From the NCBI GenBank assembly GCA_013398295.1, contig VZSF01002154.1, positions 62,001 to 126,000 on the forward strand: a stretch of 64,000 nt of DNA, written 5' to 3'. The translations under genes and the position numbers were made by a program. Every line of letters starts with the position of its first letter. The first letter of the stretch is position 1. The notes beneath the pieces were generated by a model, which was not told the origin of the DNA, made no database searches, and was given only the letters and a program-made list of their open reading frames with translations. Below are positions 36,590-47,475 of the stretch, piece by piece. Origin of the DNA: Chionis minor (Eukaryota > Chordata > Aves > Charadriiformes > Chionididae).

Positions 36590-37017
36590 TCAAGATAGAT
36601 TTCACGGTGTTATTAAAGTGAAGACCAAGGTGAAAAAGTCAGCCTTCTCCATGTCCCAGGTGACCAGGACATGTTTTGTTCCTGAGAGGGCCCAAATTTT
36701 CCCTAAACTTCCTTTTGTCACTGACATACCTATAGATGCTTTCCTAGTTGCCCCTCATGTCCCTGGCCAGATTTAACTCTATTGAGGCTTTAGCTTTCCT
36801 AATCTGATCCCTGGCTGCCTGGACAATTTCTCTGTATCCCTCCCAGGCTACCTGTCCTTACTCCTATTCTCTGTGGGCTTCCTTTATGTGTGTGAGGTTG
36901 TCCAGGGTCTCCTTGTTCATCCACACAGGCCTCCTGGTGTTTTTGCCTGACTTCCTCCTTGTTGGAATGCGTTGCTCCTGAGCTTGGACGAGGTGGTCCT
37001 GGGTGGGTTTTTTGGCA

Positions 37018-37090
37018 GTTTTAGACTGATAGTTGGACTTGATGATCTTAAAGGTCCCTTCCAACCGAGACGATTCTATGATTCTAATAT
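37018..37090 (+). mobile_element. Short CR1 3' tail nested in the older CR1
   Basis: Plus-strand ggacttgatgatcttaaagg is followed by tcccttccaaccgagacgattctatgattct, a CR1 3' end with about 1.5 terminal repeats. The minus-oriented host CR1 linker is found on both sides: the sequence encoding DHLVQAQEQ lies to the left and the end of the LLGTRLLR-type segment to the right. The insertion therefore post-dates the host. Confidence 0.85.
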
Positions 37091-37680
37091 TAACCAGCTT
37101 TCTTGGCCCCCTCTTCCCTCTAGGGCTTTATCTTAACAGTCTTGTGCCGAGCAGATCCCTGAAGAGGCTAAAGTCTGCTCTCCTGAAATCCAGGGTAGTG
37201 AGCTTGCTGTGTGCCCTCCTCGCTGGCCTAAGGAACTTGAACTCCACCATCTCATGGTCACTGCAGCCAAGGCTGCCCTTGAGCTTCTCATTCCCCACCA
37301 ACCCCTCTTTGTTGGTGAGAACAAGGTCCAGCATGGCACTTCTCCTTGTTGGCTCCTTCATCGCTTAGAGAATCAAGTTATCATCAATGCATTCCAGGAA
37401 TCTCCTGGATTGCTTGTGGTCTGCTGTGTTGTCTCTCCAACAGATATCAGGGTGGTTGAAGTCCCCCATGTGAACCAGCGCTTGTGAACGTGAGGCTGCT
37501 CCTGTCTGTTCATAGAGGGCCTCATCTGCTCAGTCTTCCTGGTTGGATGGCCTGTAGCAGACACCCACTGTAATGTCACCTGTCCCTGCCCTCCCTTTAA
37601 TCCATATCTGTAAGCTCTTGGTTGGCTCCTCATGTGTCCCCAGGCAGAGCTCCGTGCACTCCATGCGTAATCTGGTATCT
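37091..37680 (-). pseudogene. CR1 ORF2 endonuclease domain remnant
   Basis: Conceptual minus-strand reading gives 'ITVGVCYRPSNQED', then '[20 protein letters not shown]', 'SAMLDLVLTNKEGLVGNEKL' and 'LGCSDHEMVEFKFL'. The GDFNHPD and SDHEMVEF motifs correspond to the late catalytic motifs of the APE-type endonuclease (GDFN with catalytic Asp/Asn; SDH with catalytic His), the enzyme that nicks target DNA. Stops occur (for example after NQED and after DNFLIL), so no activity is possible. Such 5' CR1 sequence is uncommon because most copies are severely 5'-truncated. Confidence 0.82.
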
Positions 37681-39989
37681 TAGTTTGGAAAGCACAAGGC
37701 ATTTACTTCTCATCTCCCTTCTTTTAACGTATTTTTGTAAACCTACTAAAATAAAATGAAGCATCAAACTGACTTCCTTACCTAAGTGTAGTGATAAAGT
37801 GCCATTCTGTTAAGGAAGGTGGTGGTGGTGTGAGGAGCTCAGTAAGTCTATGTGGTGAGGGATGGATCGTTTCCTCCGTTCACCGTGGTTTTCTCGGGCA
37901 CGTTCCAGTGCACCTTTACAAATAAATCCACTGGAAACAGGGCACTGCTCTTCTTGCACTGAGAGCTGGCAGACGTTAATGTCATCTTGAGCAAAACTCT
38001 TTGCTTAATTTATGCTAATCTTATGAAAGTTTTATAAAAGTAACAACTCTGTGGTTCTTTTGTATGTAATTTTGCTAAGGGGAAGATCCCAAACCTTTTG
38101 AAGTTGGTGCCAAAATGCCAGTGACTAGTTCAGCCTTTAAATCTTCCATGTTTCAACGAAGACCGTACAAGTAAATAACCTTTTTCCATGACTTGGACTA
38201 AACCTCTCTACACACACACAAGTTTTGCAGAACATTAAAACCAGGGAAAATGCAGCACATGTCTTATTTATGTATTTAAGGAGTCTAAGCTTCTTCAAAG
38301 CCAGATCTTCTGCAGTATCATACAATTACTTTCACCTGCATATGTGCTTTTACTTCCAGGACTTGCCTTAAATGTGTTTAAAAGATAGGAAGGAATTTCT
38401 ACCAGGAGATAGTGTGAAAGATCAAATGTTTTCCCTGTCTACATTTTCTTTATCTCTTTAGAAGGCTTAGAGACAGCAGCAGGTAATTTGGGGTCTACGT
38501 TTTTTGAAGAACTTCAGCCCCTAGCTGTTGCCATTACCGAAGCAAGCCCTCAGAAAAATGTGGTCACTTCCTAAGGATGTCTAACAAGAGCTGGCTTCTT
38601 TTGGGGGGAGGCGGGGGAGGAAAGGCAGTTCATCCTTAGCTTCTATTTAAATAAAAATTTAAATAATCTAAGAAGAGGAAAAGCAAAAAGGCAATAGTAT
38701 TCAGCAAGCGTGGAATATATATGATAAGGGAAGTAGCCCTTCTGGTAGGATTATAAAAGAGAGAGGAAAACGTGGTTTTGCCTGTCTTTGTCCTTGTGCA
38801 CTCGAGTAATTAAAAAGGGGCGGCGGGCTTGGGTTTGGCAAACAGGAGGAATGTTTGCTGGCAGCGCTGAGGGGGGCTTAATCCTATTTTTAGAGTTCAT
38901 AAAAGTCCTTTCCTGAGTCTAGTTCGAGAAAACATTACAAGATCCCTTTGGTGGCTGCAATTGCAAACAGGTCATCGGTTGTTTAAAAACAAGACATGAA
39001 GTTTGTGTGGGGCAAAAATAGCGAGTGTCTGCTGGATTGCGAAAGCTGAATTTGGAGGAAAGTGAGGTTTTTGTCTCTGAATGTGTTCTCACACTGAATT
39101 TATCATATATCACATTCCTCCTCTTCATCCTCCCCTTCATCTTCTCTCTCAATGATACTAAACAAAACGCCATCAACGTTTCTTAGAACTAAAAATGTTT
39201 GCTACCACTCTAGCATTCTACTTAAACGAGAAGTTTGGTTTAGTTTCCTTAGATGGAGGACTTGTTTCCTTGCATGTGGCTTCTCGCAGTTTCCTGTATT
39301 ATCAAAAACCTACAAAAAATTAAGTAGGCCTTCTAAAAAGGCAAGCTAGCTTTTCATAGCTCTGTTTCCCCAAATTCATCCTCTTGGCTCAGCAGCTCCC
39401 AGCGTTGCGTTGGTGGCCTCCATCGCTGCTTGGCGCTGGGAACGCCGACTGCCTGGCTCCCGTCACACCCAAGGGACTGGTGAAATGGTTCTGCAAGTCC
39501 TGGGCTGGGTAACTCTGTGTTAAGTCAGAAAAGCAGGCTAATGACCAGATTTAATTCTGTTTGTTTGAGGGGCATTTGTGGTGTTATTTTCCCACGTTGC
39601 TTTGCATAGTATCTGCCCTGTAAAGTGTAGTCCAATAAAGCCCTTAAATTCACTTTATCTTAATGATGGTTATTCAATGTGTAAGTTTGAAGCTGTTGGG
39701 AGGAAGACTGAATGAGGTTGAACTCTTCTCCTCTTCTTTCTGAAATGGCACGGCTCAAAATTTCCAGAAGGCTTAAGGAAGAAGCTAATATTTTAATTGC
39801 CTTGTATTTCTCCAGCTGAGATTAATAGCGCTGTCAATGCATGAGATGACATGAAGCTGAAATACATGCAGGAAAAGGCATGGCAGAAGCCTCACTGATG
39901 CCCTCTGAAGGGCCAAATCCTGCTCCTTTGAGTCTATCGCTGGCTGTGCGCCATGGAGATTTAAGGCCAGCTGGTCATGGTTATGCTAT
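37681..39989. other. Unique noncoding DNA
   Basis: Nothing recognised. Contains a short CA run near 38211-38220 and a G-rich stretch at 38600-38620. Open frames are short and unremarkable. Confidence 0.5.
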
Positions 39990-40035
39990 ACTGCAACTGG
40001 ACTAGATGGTGGTTGTAGGTCATTTCCAACTGAAA
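39990..40035 (+). mobile_element. Possible very short CR1 3' terminus
   Basis: ctggactagatggtggttgt then aggtcatttccaactgaaatatttt resembles the last 45 bp of a CR1 3' UTR (ggactagatgatc...ggtcccttccaac). The terminal repeats have decayed. Confidence 0.45.
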
Positions 40036-40479
40036 TATTTTATTTGATGTCACCTTCCCTCAGCTGTAATATGAATGTGGGTATATACATAAATACAAGG
40101 ACTTGCTCAGTAATTCCTAGTGGAAAAACCATAACTTCTGTGTATAACTGGGTCCCTGTGCCTGAGTGATGTGCCAGGACAGTGATGAAGGGGAGAACTG
40201 CTGCTGGAGCTGAGTAGCAAGTACCTTCCACTTCATGGAGGGGCTTTCAGGTGGGTTTGAAGCTCTCTGCTCCTTTCACTTGTAACCATACTTCTAGATC
40301 TGGTGCCTCCTTTTCTTGTACTAAATGGTTCCCCCTTCTAATTACTGTTCTGGTAGCATGTGTGTGCATCACTGCTTATGGCGTACACCTGAAGGACATC
40401 ACAACTGAGTGGGAAGGCATGTTGCTCTTAGAGTTAGGATTTATTTTTTCCCCTCTAATATGGGTACAAATTAGAAATG
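40036..40479. other. Unique DNA
   Basis: About 440 bp between two CR1 tails; no gene or repeat recognised. Confidence 0.5.
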
Positions 40480-40744
40480 TGGAATGGTTAGGGCTGGAAG
40501 GGACCTTAAAGGTCACATAGTTCCACCCCCCTGCCATGGGCAGGGACACCTCCCACTAGACCTGGTTGCTCCAAGCCCCGTCCAACCTGGCCTTGAACAC
40601 CTCCAGGGATGGGGCAGCCACAGCTTCTCTGGGCAACCTGTGCCAGTGTCTCACCACCCTCATGGTGATTTAATCTGAATCTCCCCTCTTCCAGTTTGAA
40701 GCCATCACCCCTCATCCTATCACTACGTGCCCTTGGAAAAAGTC
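40480..40744 (-). mobile_element. CR1 LINE 3' tail, 5'-truncated
   Basis: Minus-strand CR1 from ggaatggttagggctggaag through the 3' UTR and the last part of ORF2 (RHW-RLP block, with a small deletion near 40665), ending at cttggaaaaagtc. The terminal ATTCTATG units have eroded. It most resembles the 1893-2350 copy. Confidence 0.9.
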
Positions 40745-43700
40745 ATTTTTACATGAAGAATTTCATGTTGACTCATCAGCCGTACACTGGGAATATATAT
40801 TTTTTTTAAAAAGAATGTATTTTAAGGGAAGAAATATTAATAACAGTGAAAGAAAACGTCAAAATTTGCTATTTTGTGTTTGCTTCTGGGAGTGTGTTTA
40901 AGGTTGTCAGCTGGCAGGGGGTGTTCAGCCCAAACAGATGTCCCTTTTCTCAACTGGAGACCAACTGCAGAGGGACGAACTGGATTTTTCATTGCTCATA
41001 TTTCTCGGGAAAGAGACAGTGATGTGAAACTGAGTTTCTACGTTACCAGAGAGAAAACAGCTGTTTCTGCACGCTTTGGCTACAGAATTCCAATCATCCT
41101 TTTACTTCGCGCTGCCCGTAAGCCTCGCTGCCAGCCAGGGCCGGCGGCTGGTGCCGTGCGGCGTACGGGCAGGAGGACACAGCAGAAGGTGGGGAGAGCC
41201 AGCATTTGTGGTGCCTTACAGCGTCGGCACAGGGCTTTGGATTCATTTGTGTCATTAATGGATTCTGTAAGTTGGACTTGCGCTTGGGGTGATGCTCAGT
41301 CTCCAAGTCCCTAGCAAGTATGTGCAAGAGGGCTGGGGTTTTTAATAGTGTGCAACTATTAAACTTTAACTATTTTTAAAGAGTGCAACTAATTTGCATC
41401 TCTTATTCAGAGGACTAAGCAGGGATAAGCTGTGGTACAAACATTTCCTATGCTTGCTTTGGGAAATGGAAGTTGTCAAAGATCCCTTGGAAAAAGGAGG
41501 AAAAGATAGGCTACTTAGAAATAAGAAAACATAGCTATGTTTGTATTTTATTTGTCATTTTAGGAGATGAAGGGATGAATCCGCGGACTAACGCATGTTA
41601 TTGTGAAGAAGTCCTAGTTATATTCTCCTGTTTTTCTGCAGTAGGAGAGATGGATGTGAGCTCAGTCTCCTGGTTTTATTTACCCTGGTGAATTCCAGTC
41701 GTGATTCATTCTCGCTAATGAGATCAAAGCGCAGAGTTCCCCTTGCACTAACACACTACCTCTGAGACGTTAATTGCTTCTCCAAAATATATGTATGTTG
41801 GCAAACCCACAGAACTTCGTTTTGTTTTTGCAGGTGCTTAACCAACCTTTGAGCCTGAAAAAAATATTATTTATTTTATTGCACTTCATGCCAAACAAAT
41901 CGATGGGAGATTAGTCTCCGGCTTAGCTCCTGGCAGGTAGGAGGGAGCTCTGGGCGAGCGCAGCCAGAGGTCGGACCCAGGCTAGGTGTGGGAGCTGATG
42001 CAGGACGTGCTGCTGGAGATAAGGGTGACAAACTTTTATTTTCTAGCCCGAGAAATTGATAGGGCAGTAGAACCGATAGGAAAGTAATGTAATACCTTCC
42101 TAAGTGGCCTTTAATAGGAGCGACACCGAAAAAGTGTTGGCAAGTTATGGCGTATTCGCTTCCACTTTTGCACAATGTATTCCAGTTCACCTAAACTGGT
42201 TTTGACTGTTGCTGTGAATCGGGAAAGGTTGACCTATAGGGCAGTTATTTTCTTTAACTTAAAACGGTTCAGATTGTGGACACTGTTGTGCTTAAAATAT
42301 TTAAAAAAAGGGAAAAAAAATAAAAAAGGTAGGCTGGTCCAGTTGTTTCATTATGTGAGTTAAATTCCAGCAGATGTGTATTGCAGGTGTAGATGATCAA
42401 GGCTTTATGACAATCCTGTTTCTAATTTTCCTCTAATTTCCTTGATTGCTTATGAGTTAATTGTGTGTGTAGTGATAGAAAGACTTCAGAATGCTGCTTC
42501 ATCAGTTAATTAAGAATAAATCAACACATTTTAAAAGGTGGTAAAATAGTTTTAGACTTTTATTCATGTTTTGTTGAGCAGTAACTGCTATTTTAAATGT
42601 CCTCCTTCTTCTGAATTCAGCGCTCTGCGAACCTGATGTGTAATTGGCGATTGGCTACTGAATTGGAAGTTAACTGATTAAACAACTGTTAGCATGCTAA
42701 TTGAGAGATACTTTTATATTTCTGAATGCCTCCAACACCTTTGCACTGCTTGTGTAAGGAATGCTGGGACTGAGTGATGCTTTGGGTTTAGTTCACTAAG
42801 GAGTTTACACGCGTATAAATATAATTGCACCTCTTTTTGCCAATTGATTTTATTACAGTGCTTAATGGTTTGTTGAATAGTTTATAGGATAATGAATGTC
42901 ATTTTCTTGTATTATCCTATAAATAACTTGGCAAATTTTTAATTAGGATAATCATGGTAGCTTTCTCTACTGCTGTAATCAAGCCTTGCTTTTTGCATCC
43001 AAGAACTAATGTACATCTATATCAAGTTAGACCAATTATGTTTTTCTAGAGAGTACAAGTTTTTTTGATTGTATGTTTGGTTGGGTTTTTTTAATAGCAT
43101 TTCCCTTCTTGAATCTTGGCTCTGCTTCTGTTGAAATGATAATTAGCTCCACTGGATGAGTTTTAATTACTTTAATATTCCGATTAAAAGAATGCAGAGG
43201 ACACAAGTTTTGTTCCATGAAAGATTTTGAAGTTTGGCTTTCTGTAGCATTTGCAGGAAATCGGGCATTTCCTTGTTTAGCGTGTAAAGACATTTTGAAA
43301 AACACTAGTAAAGCTAAATGCTTACTTTGGCTTCGGTTGTAAACTTAAAGCTTATTAACAGTTTCAGAAAATAAAAGTATGGAAAAAGAGAAGCAATTCA
43401 AGCAAAAGTTTGGAAGTGCTTCAAGTACCACATGGAGGGATCTCCTGCTTGGAGGAGTTTGATGTGCCAGTCCACAGCTTGGAGGTGCCCGAGGGTCCCC
43501 AGCTCCCAAGGGCTGGCAGGACGACGTGCCGTGCCCCCAGTCCCCCCAGTGCCGTTATCCTGACTTTGGAAAGCATTTCCATGGCCACAGAGCTGTATGT
43601 TATGAGGGAATAGTTTCCATTTGCTTCCCTGGCCACCTCCACTTTATTTGTTTACTGCCTGTATAATATTTACTCCTTACGTGGCTTACAAGCCTTACAA

Positions 43701-46700
43701 CTACTGGTTGTTAGTACCGAGGTGGTGCTGTGGATCTTACACGGACAAAAGAGTCGCCCAGGTGGGAGTTGTGTCCAAGGAAATACGGCAGATTTATACA
43801 GGCACTTTATTTCATTTTGGCGTGGAATTGTGCACTGTTCAGTTCAGCGGGATTCTTCTTCTTTCGGGCCAGGATTTCAGTAGTGCAGCGCAGGGCAGAT
43901 CCGAACTGTGCTGGTGTATGCGCAGGTGCGTGGATGAAGCCTTGAAGTCAGTGGGAGGCAACGTGCAGCTGCTGTTGAGGGCTTTCAGTTCCTGACTTCT
44001 GCTTTCACACTTTGGAGACCAACCTGAAGAGGACAGAAGCACTCAGGGCTTTTTCAGTGTCTTGAAAATACCACATTTACATCCTCAGCTCAGACTGCCA
44101 AGAGCTGAAAGCTTTAGAAAGCTGTGCTGTGATTCAAGAGTGAAATATTGTCCTGTGTTTGAGGACTTGTTATCTTCTGGAGCTCTTATGGAGCGATGCT
44201 CTAATGAGCTGCACGTGAGAGAGCAGGACAGGTATTTGCAGTTATTGTCGAATCCCCCCTGCCCCATGACCACCTCATGCTGCTGCACCTCGAGCACGTT
44301 CTCTTTTGAGTGTTTTGGAAGTTGCTGGTTGGAAATTTTTTCAATTAAGTGCACTTAATCAGGAAAAAAAGACTGTTTGCCAAAAAGTGAAACATCTTGC
44401 GTGTGCGTGGAAAACATACCGCTTCTAGTGAAGCTTTTAATGAAGAAGAGGGTCCTTGGGTTCGTGAAGGAATTCTTGACAAGAAAAAGATGCTAACTCT
44501 AATCTTGCTCTTTTGAGCAAGAAGCCGTTTTTTACCACCTACAACTTCATAAAACATTCATGAAGTCTCTGTCTTGCCATACTGCCGTATTACAAACGAT
44601 GATAGATCTACAGAAAGGCCAACTCCTCTTCTCCACAGAAACCAGCAACTTGGACAGATTCACATTTACTGTTTCCGCTATTGCTTTTGTAAACGTAACC
44701 GAGGGACCTAGTTTATATTAAGGGCTGCCTGGTTTCATGCTTCTACTACAGCTGACAATATAAATACCCATTTCCTTGCTAAGATTTGGAAGTTGTTAAC
44801 GTGGCTTTCACTGCATTGCGGAAGGTTTTCTTCAGCTCTGCGGCCGCAACACAGCGAACACGCAGAGCTCTAGCTGCTTGCTCGCTGCAGTCTTGCAATT
44901 ATGTCATCAAATACAAATCTAAACATATGGTCATTTCGATAAAATACGGAGCCTGAGAACACTGGAGAGAGCAATGATGAGTCGGAAGAAAAATCCGGTG
45001 GAAATACAGAGTTAAATGTCAATGTCTGCATTGTGCCTAGTTAATATTTCACCAGAACGCCGTCAACTTGTTACAGAGCCCAAAGGATTTATACTTTTTT
45101 CTGACAGATGATCATGATTCCCATCAGTACACTTAATGCCAACATCTGTAGGGTTCCACCTAATTTGGGAAACAAATATATTCTGTCCTCGTCAAGAAAG
45201 AATACTTTGTGTGTTCCAGGAAATGCTTATTACTTAGGGTCATTGCAATTAAGTGGAGGACAGAGATTTTCAAAGGGGTCTGGCACGGTAACATTATGCT
45301 TTCCTTTTGGTTGCCATTTTTAAATATAAGTTGGCTGATTGCAGCTTTGGGTCTTTGTAACCCAGTGAAAAAAATGCTATTGGTAATAGCTCTGAGAAAA
45401 CACATTAAAGTGTAAACATGCTCATTAATACAGACTATGGAAAGGGTTTGGTCATACTAGCTGTGTTTTATGGATCAAAATGTTGACAGTGTATTTATAT
45501 TATAACAGCTTTATATCTCATTCGTAACTTTCTTTAAGTGCGGCTGTAATTTTATTTATTTATTTTATGCCTTTATTGGTCCTTAGGGGAAGTCTCTCAA
45601 AGTCTAGCTTTTCTAACCTCCTTTACGTTAAATCATGGCCAGTTTTAGATACTAATCCACAAGGACACCTGTATAAACATTCCTTTTTCCCGTGTCTCTT
45701 CCAGCATCTTCATAGATGGTGAAGATATTCCCTTAGGTCGTGCTTTCGTTCTGCTAAATAAATAAATTTCACTTGATCTCTTCTCTTGGTGATCTTTATT
45801 CCCCAGACCATATTTCAGCAAGCTGGAATTCTTAAATATTTAGGTGGGTGCGCTAATACGCAAAGAAAAGTTATACTTCTTCTTGTGTGTGGATTAGTTT
45901 GGTATGTCTGTCTGGGTTAGTGATACAATTGCATGCCTGGAGTGGGAAAAGCCTGACCAAAAATCGTGAAAAATGATAACAGAATGTCTCATGCACTATT
46001 TGAAAAATAATAAAAAGTGCAGAAAGTGGGAAATGTTAGCTTGTATATGGTAAGAATATGCAACTTGAGTTTATTTAAAGAGGTCGTTGCTTTTGTCATA
46101 AAATGCCTTTCCTATAATTTGAGTAGTTCTGCAGATTTCTGTTATTCATCACTTCTAAGTTATATAAAATAACTATCTGGGTTAAGTTCAGTGTTGCTGA
46201 ATTTTAATTTATGCAGTGCTTAAGGCAATTACCTTCAGGGTCTGGGGAAAAATAGGAATTTTTCATGAAGTGCCCTCTTTCATATTGGTGTTTTTTGACC
46301 AAACCATGGTTAGAAAAACCTAGAAGGGTTTTTACCTGCCACAGGATGCTAGCTGGGATATGTTTTGAATAAAATGTTTGCTTTTGAATGATAAATGTCC
46401 TATTATGTACTGAAATGTCAGCCTTGAGTTTGTCTTGGTCTTGTGTTCTTCCGACAAGACGAGGAAGCACAGCAGTGTCTATCAGCGAATCTGATCAGAA
46501 TAAAAATGAACTTGTAAGCCAATAAAGTGAGTCCAAACCACTTTATTAGAAGCAGCATTGAGTTAAACAGGAGCGATACTGCATTTGGTTTTGAATGATG
46601 AATAGGACTTCAGTTCCAAAGGTTATTTTTCTGTCTACTTGATGTAAACTTAGTGAAGCACTGATGAAAGGTTCCTTCTGACTCACCTGATTCCTCTGTG

Positions 46701-47185
46701 GATTTTGGATGTGCAGAGGTCCAGTTTCTAAGTGTATAAAAGACGTTTCACACAAGCTAGTAACTCCTTGGGTTGCTCTCTGGTTTGCCTTCATCTTGAT
46801 GACTTTTAATATTTTTTGTTGTCTCTATTTTCATCTCTTTCTTGTCTCTCTTATCTCCAACATCATTTTATCTAGGTTTTGCTTCCTTAACAACAGTCCC
46901 ATGGTACTGTTGGCCTTTCCCCTCTTCAAACGAGAAAGACGTCTTTCCTCCGCGTGGCTTTTCTGGGGCATCATTAAGTGACGTAACCTGGTAGAAATGA
47001 GAGAGGAGATGGCGTCCAGGGTTGTGTTTGGGCCACCGTGGAAAACCAGGAGGACCAAACAATGTCTTTGTTGACTTTCCTGAGGTAGGACGCGCAGTAG
47101 GGGAGTGAAACCATGAAAAGTGGTTCTGATGCAAGTGTCCAATAAAAGCCTTAAAGATCGGATTTTTCCAGTACCAAGGATCCAC
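40745..47185. other. Long unique block with CNE-like segment
   Basis: No interspersed repeats are recognised. A 146-codon plus frame (40874-41314) crosses a CpG-bearing stretch at 41110-41190 but I do not recognise it. From about 42540 to 42960 the sequence is AT-rich and complex, with many TAAT cores and a 13-bp perfect stem-loop (42881-42923). (TTTA)n runs occur near 45551-45567. The rest is featureless to the eye. Confidence 0.45.
42881..42923. repeat. Perfect 13-bp stem with 17-nt loop
   Basis: tttataggataat (42881-42893) is exactly complementary to attatcctataaa (42911-42923). The loop is 42894-42910. It is not part of a recognised repeat. Confidence 0.9.
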
Positions 47186-47475
47186 AGGAAAGCTGGGGAG
47201 GGACTCTTGATCAGGGAGTGGAGTGGTAGGACACAGGAGAACGGTTTTAAACTGAAAGAGGGGAGATGTAGATTAGGAAGAAATTCTTTTCTCTGAGGGT
47301 GGTGAGGCACAGGTTGCCCAAGGAAGCTGTGGATGCCCCATCCCTGCAGGTGTTCAAGGCCAGGTTGGATGGGGCTTTGAGCAACCTGGTCTAGTGGGAG
47401 GTGTCCCTGCCCAGGGTAGGGGGGTTGGAACTAGATGGGCTTTAAGGTCCCTTCCAATCCAAACCATTCTATGAT
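47186..47475 (+). mobile_element. CR1 LINE 3' tail, 5'-truncated
   Basis: Sense CR1 starting near gaaagctggggagggactc, reading the last part of ORF2 (with a short deletion at aggcacaggttgccc that removes about 10 bp of the 'HWNRL' codons), then the 3' UTR and a single terminal attctatgatt. Dead by frameshift. Confidence 0.92.

Larger units (their letters stand above)
36590..37680 (-). mobile_element. Internal CR1 fragment: endonuclease end and EN-RT linker
   Basis: Unlike the other copies this is not a 3' tail. On the minus strand, from about 37680 down, it reads the end of the endonuclease domain, then the EN-RT linker including RRPVWMNKETLDNL and '[20 protein letters not shown]'. It stops at about 36590, before the RT palm. 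A separate CR1 tail in the opposite orientation is inserted at about 37018-37090. In-frame stops and shifts show it is long dead. Both outer ends are internal to CR1, so the remainder has been deleted or rearranged away. Confidence 0.88.

Noticed and set aside
41180..41192. Second copy of cagcagaaggtgg as a CTCF site
   Set aside because: Matches the 2679 sequence over 13 bp but the surrounding bases fit the CTCF core worse; probably coincidence.
40874..41314. 146-codon plus-strand frame as a gene
   Set aside because: Not recognised, Arg/Gly-rich where the DNA is CpG-bearing, and the opposite strand is also open there, which suggests composition rather than coding.
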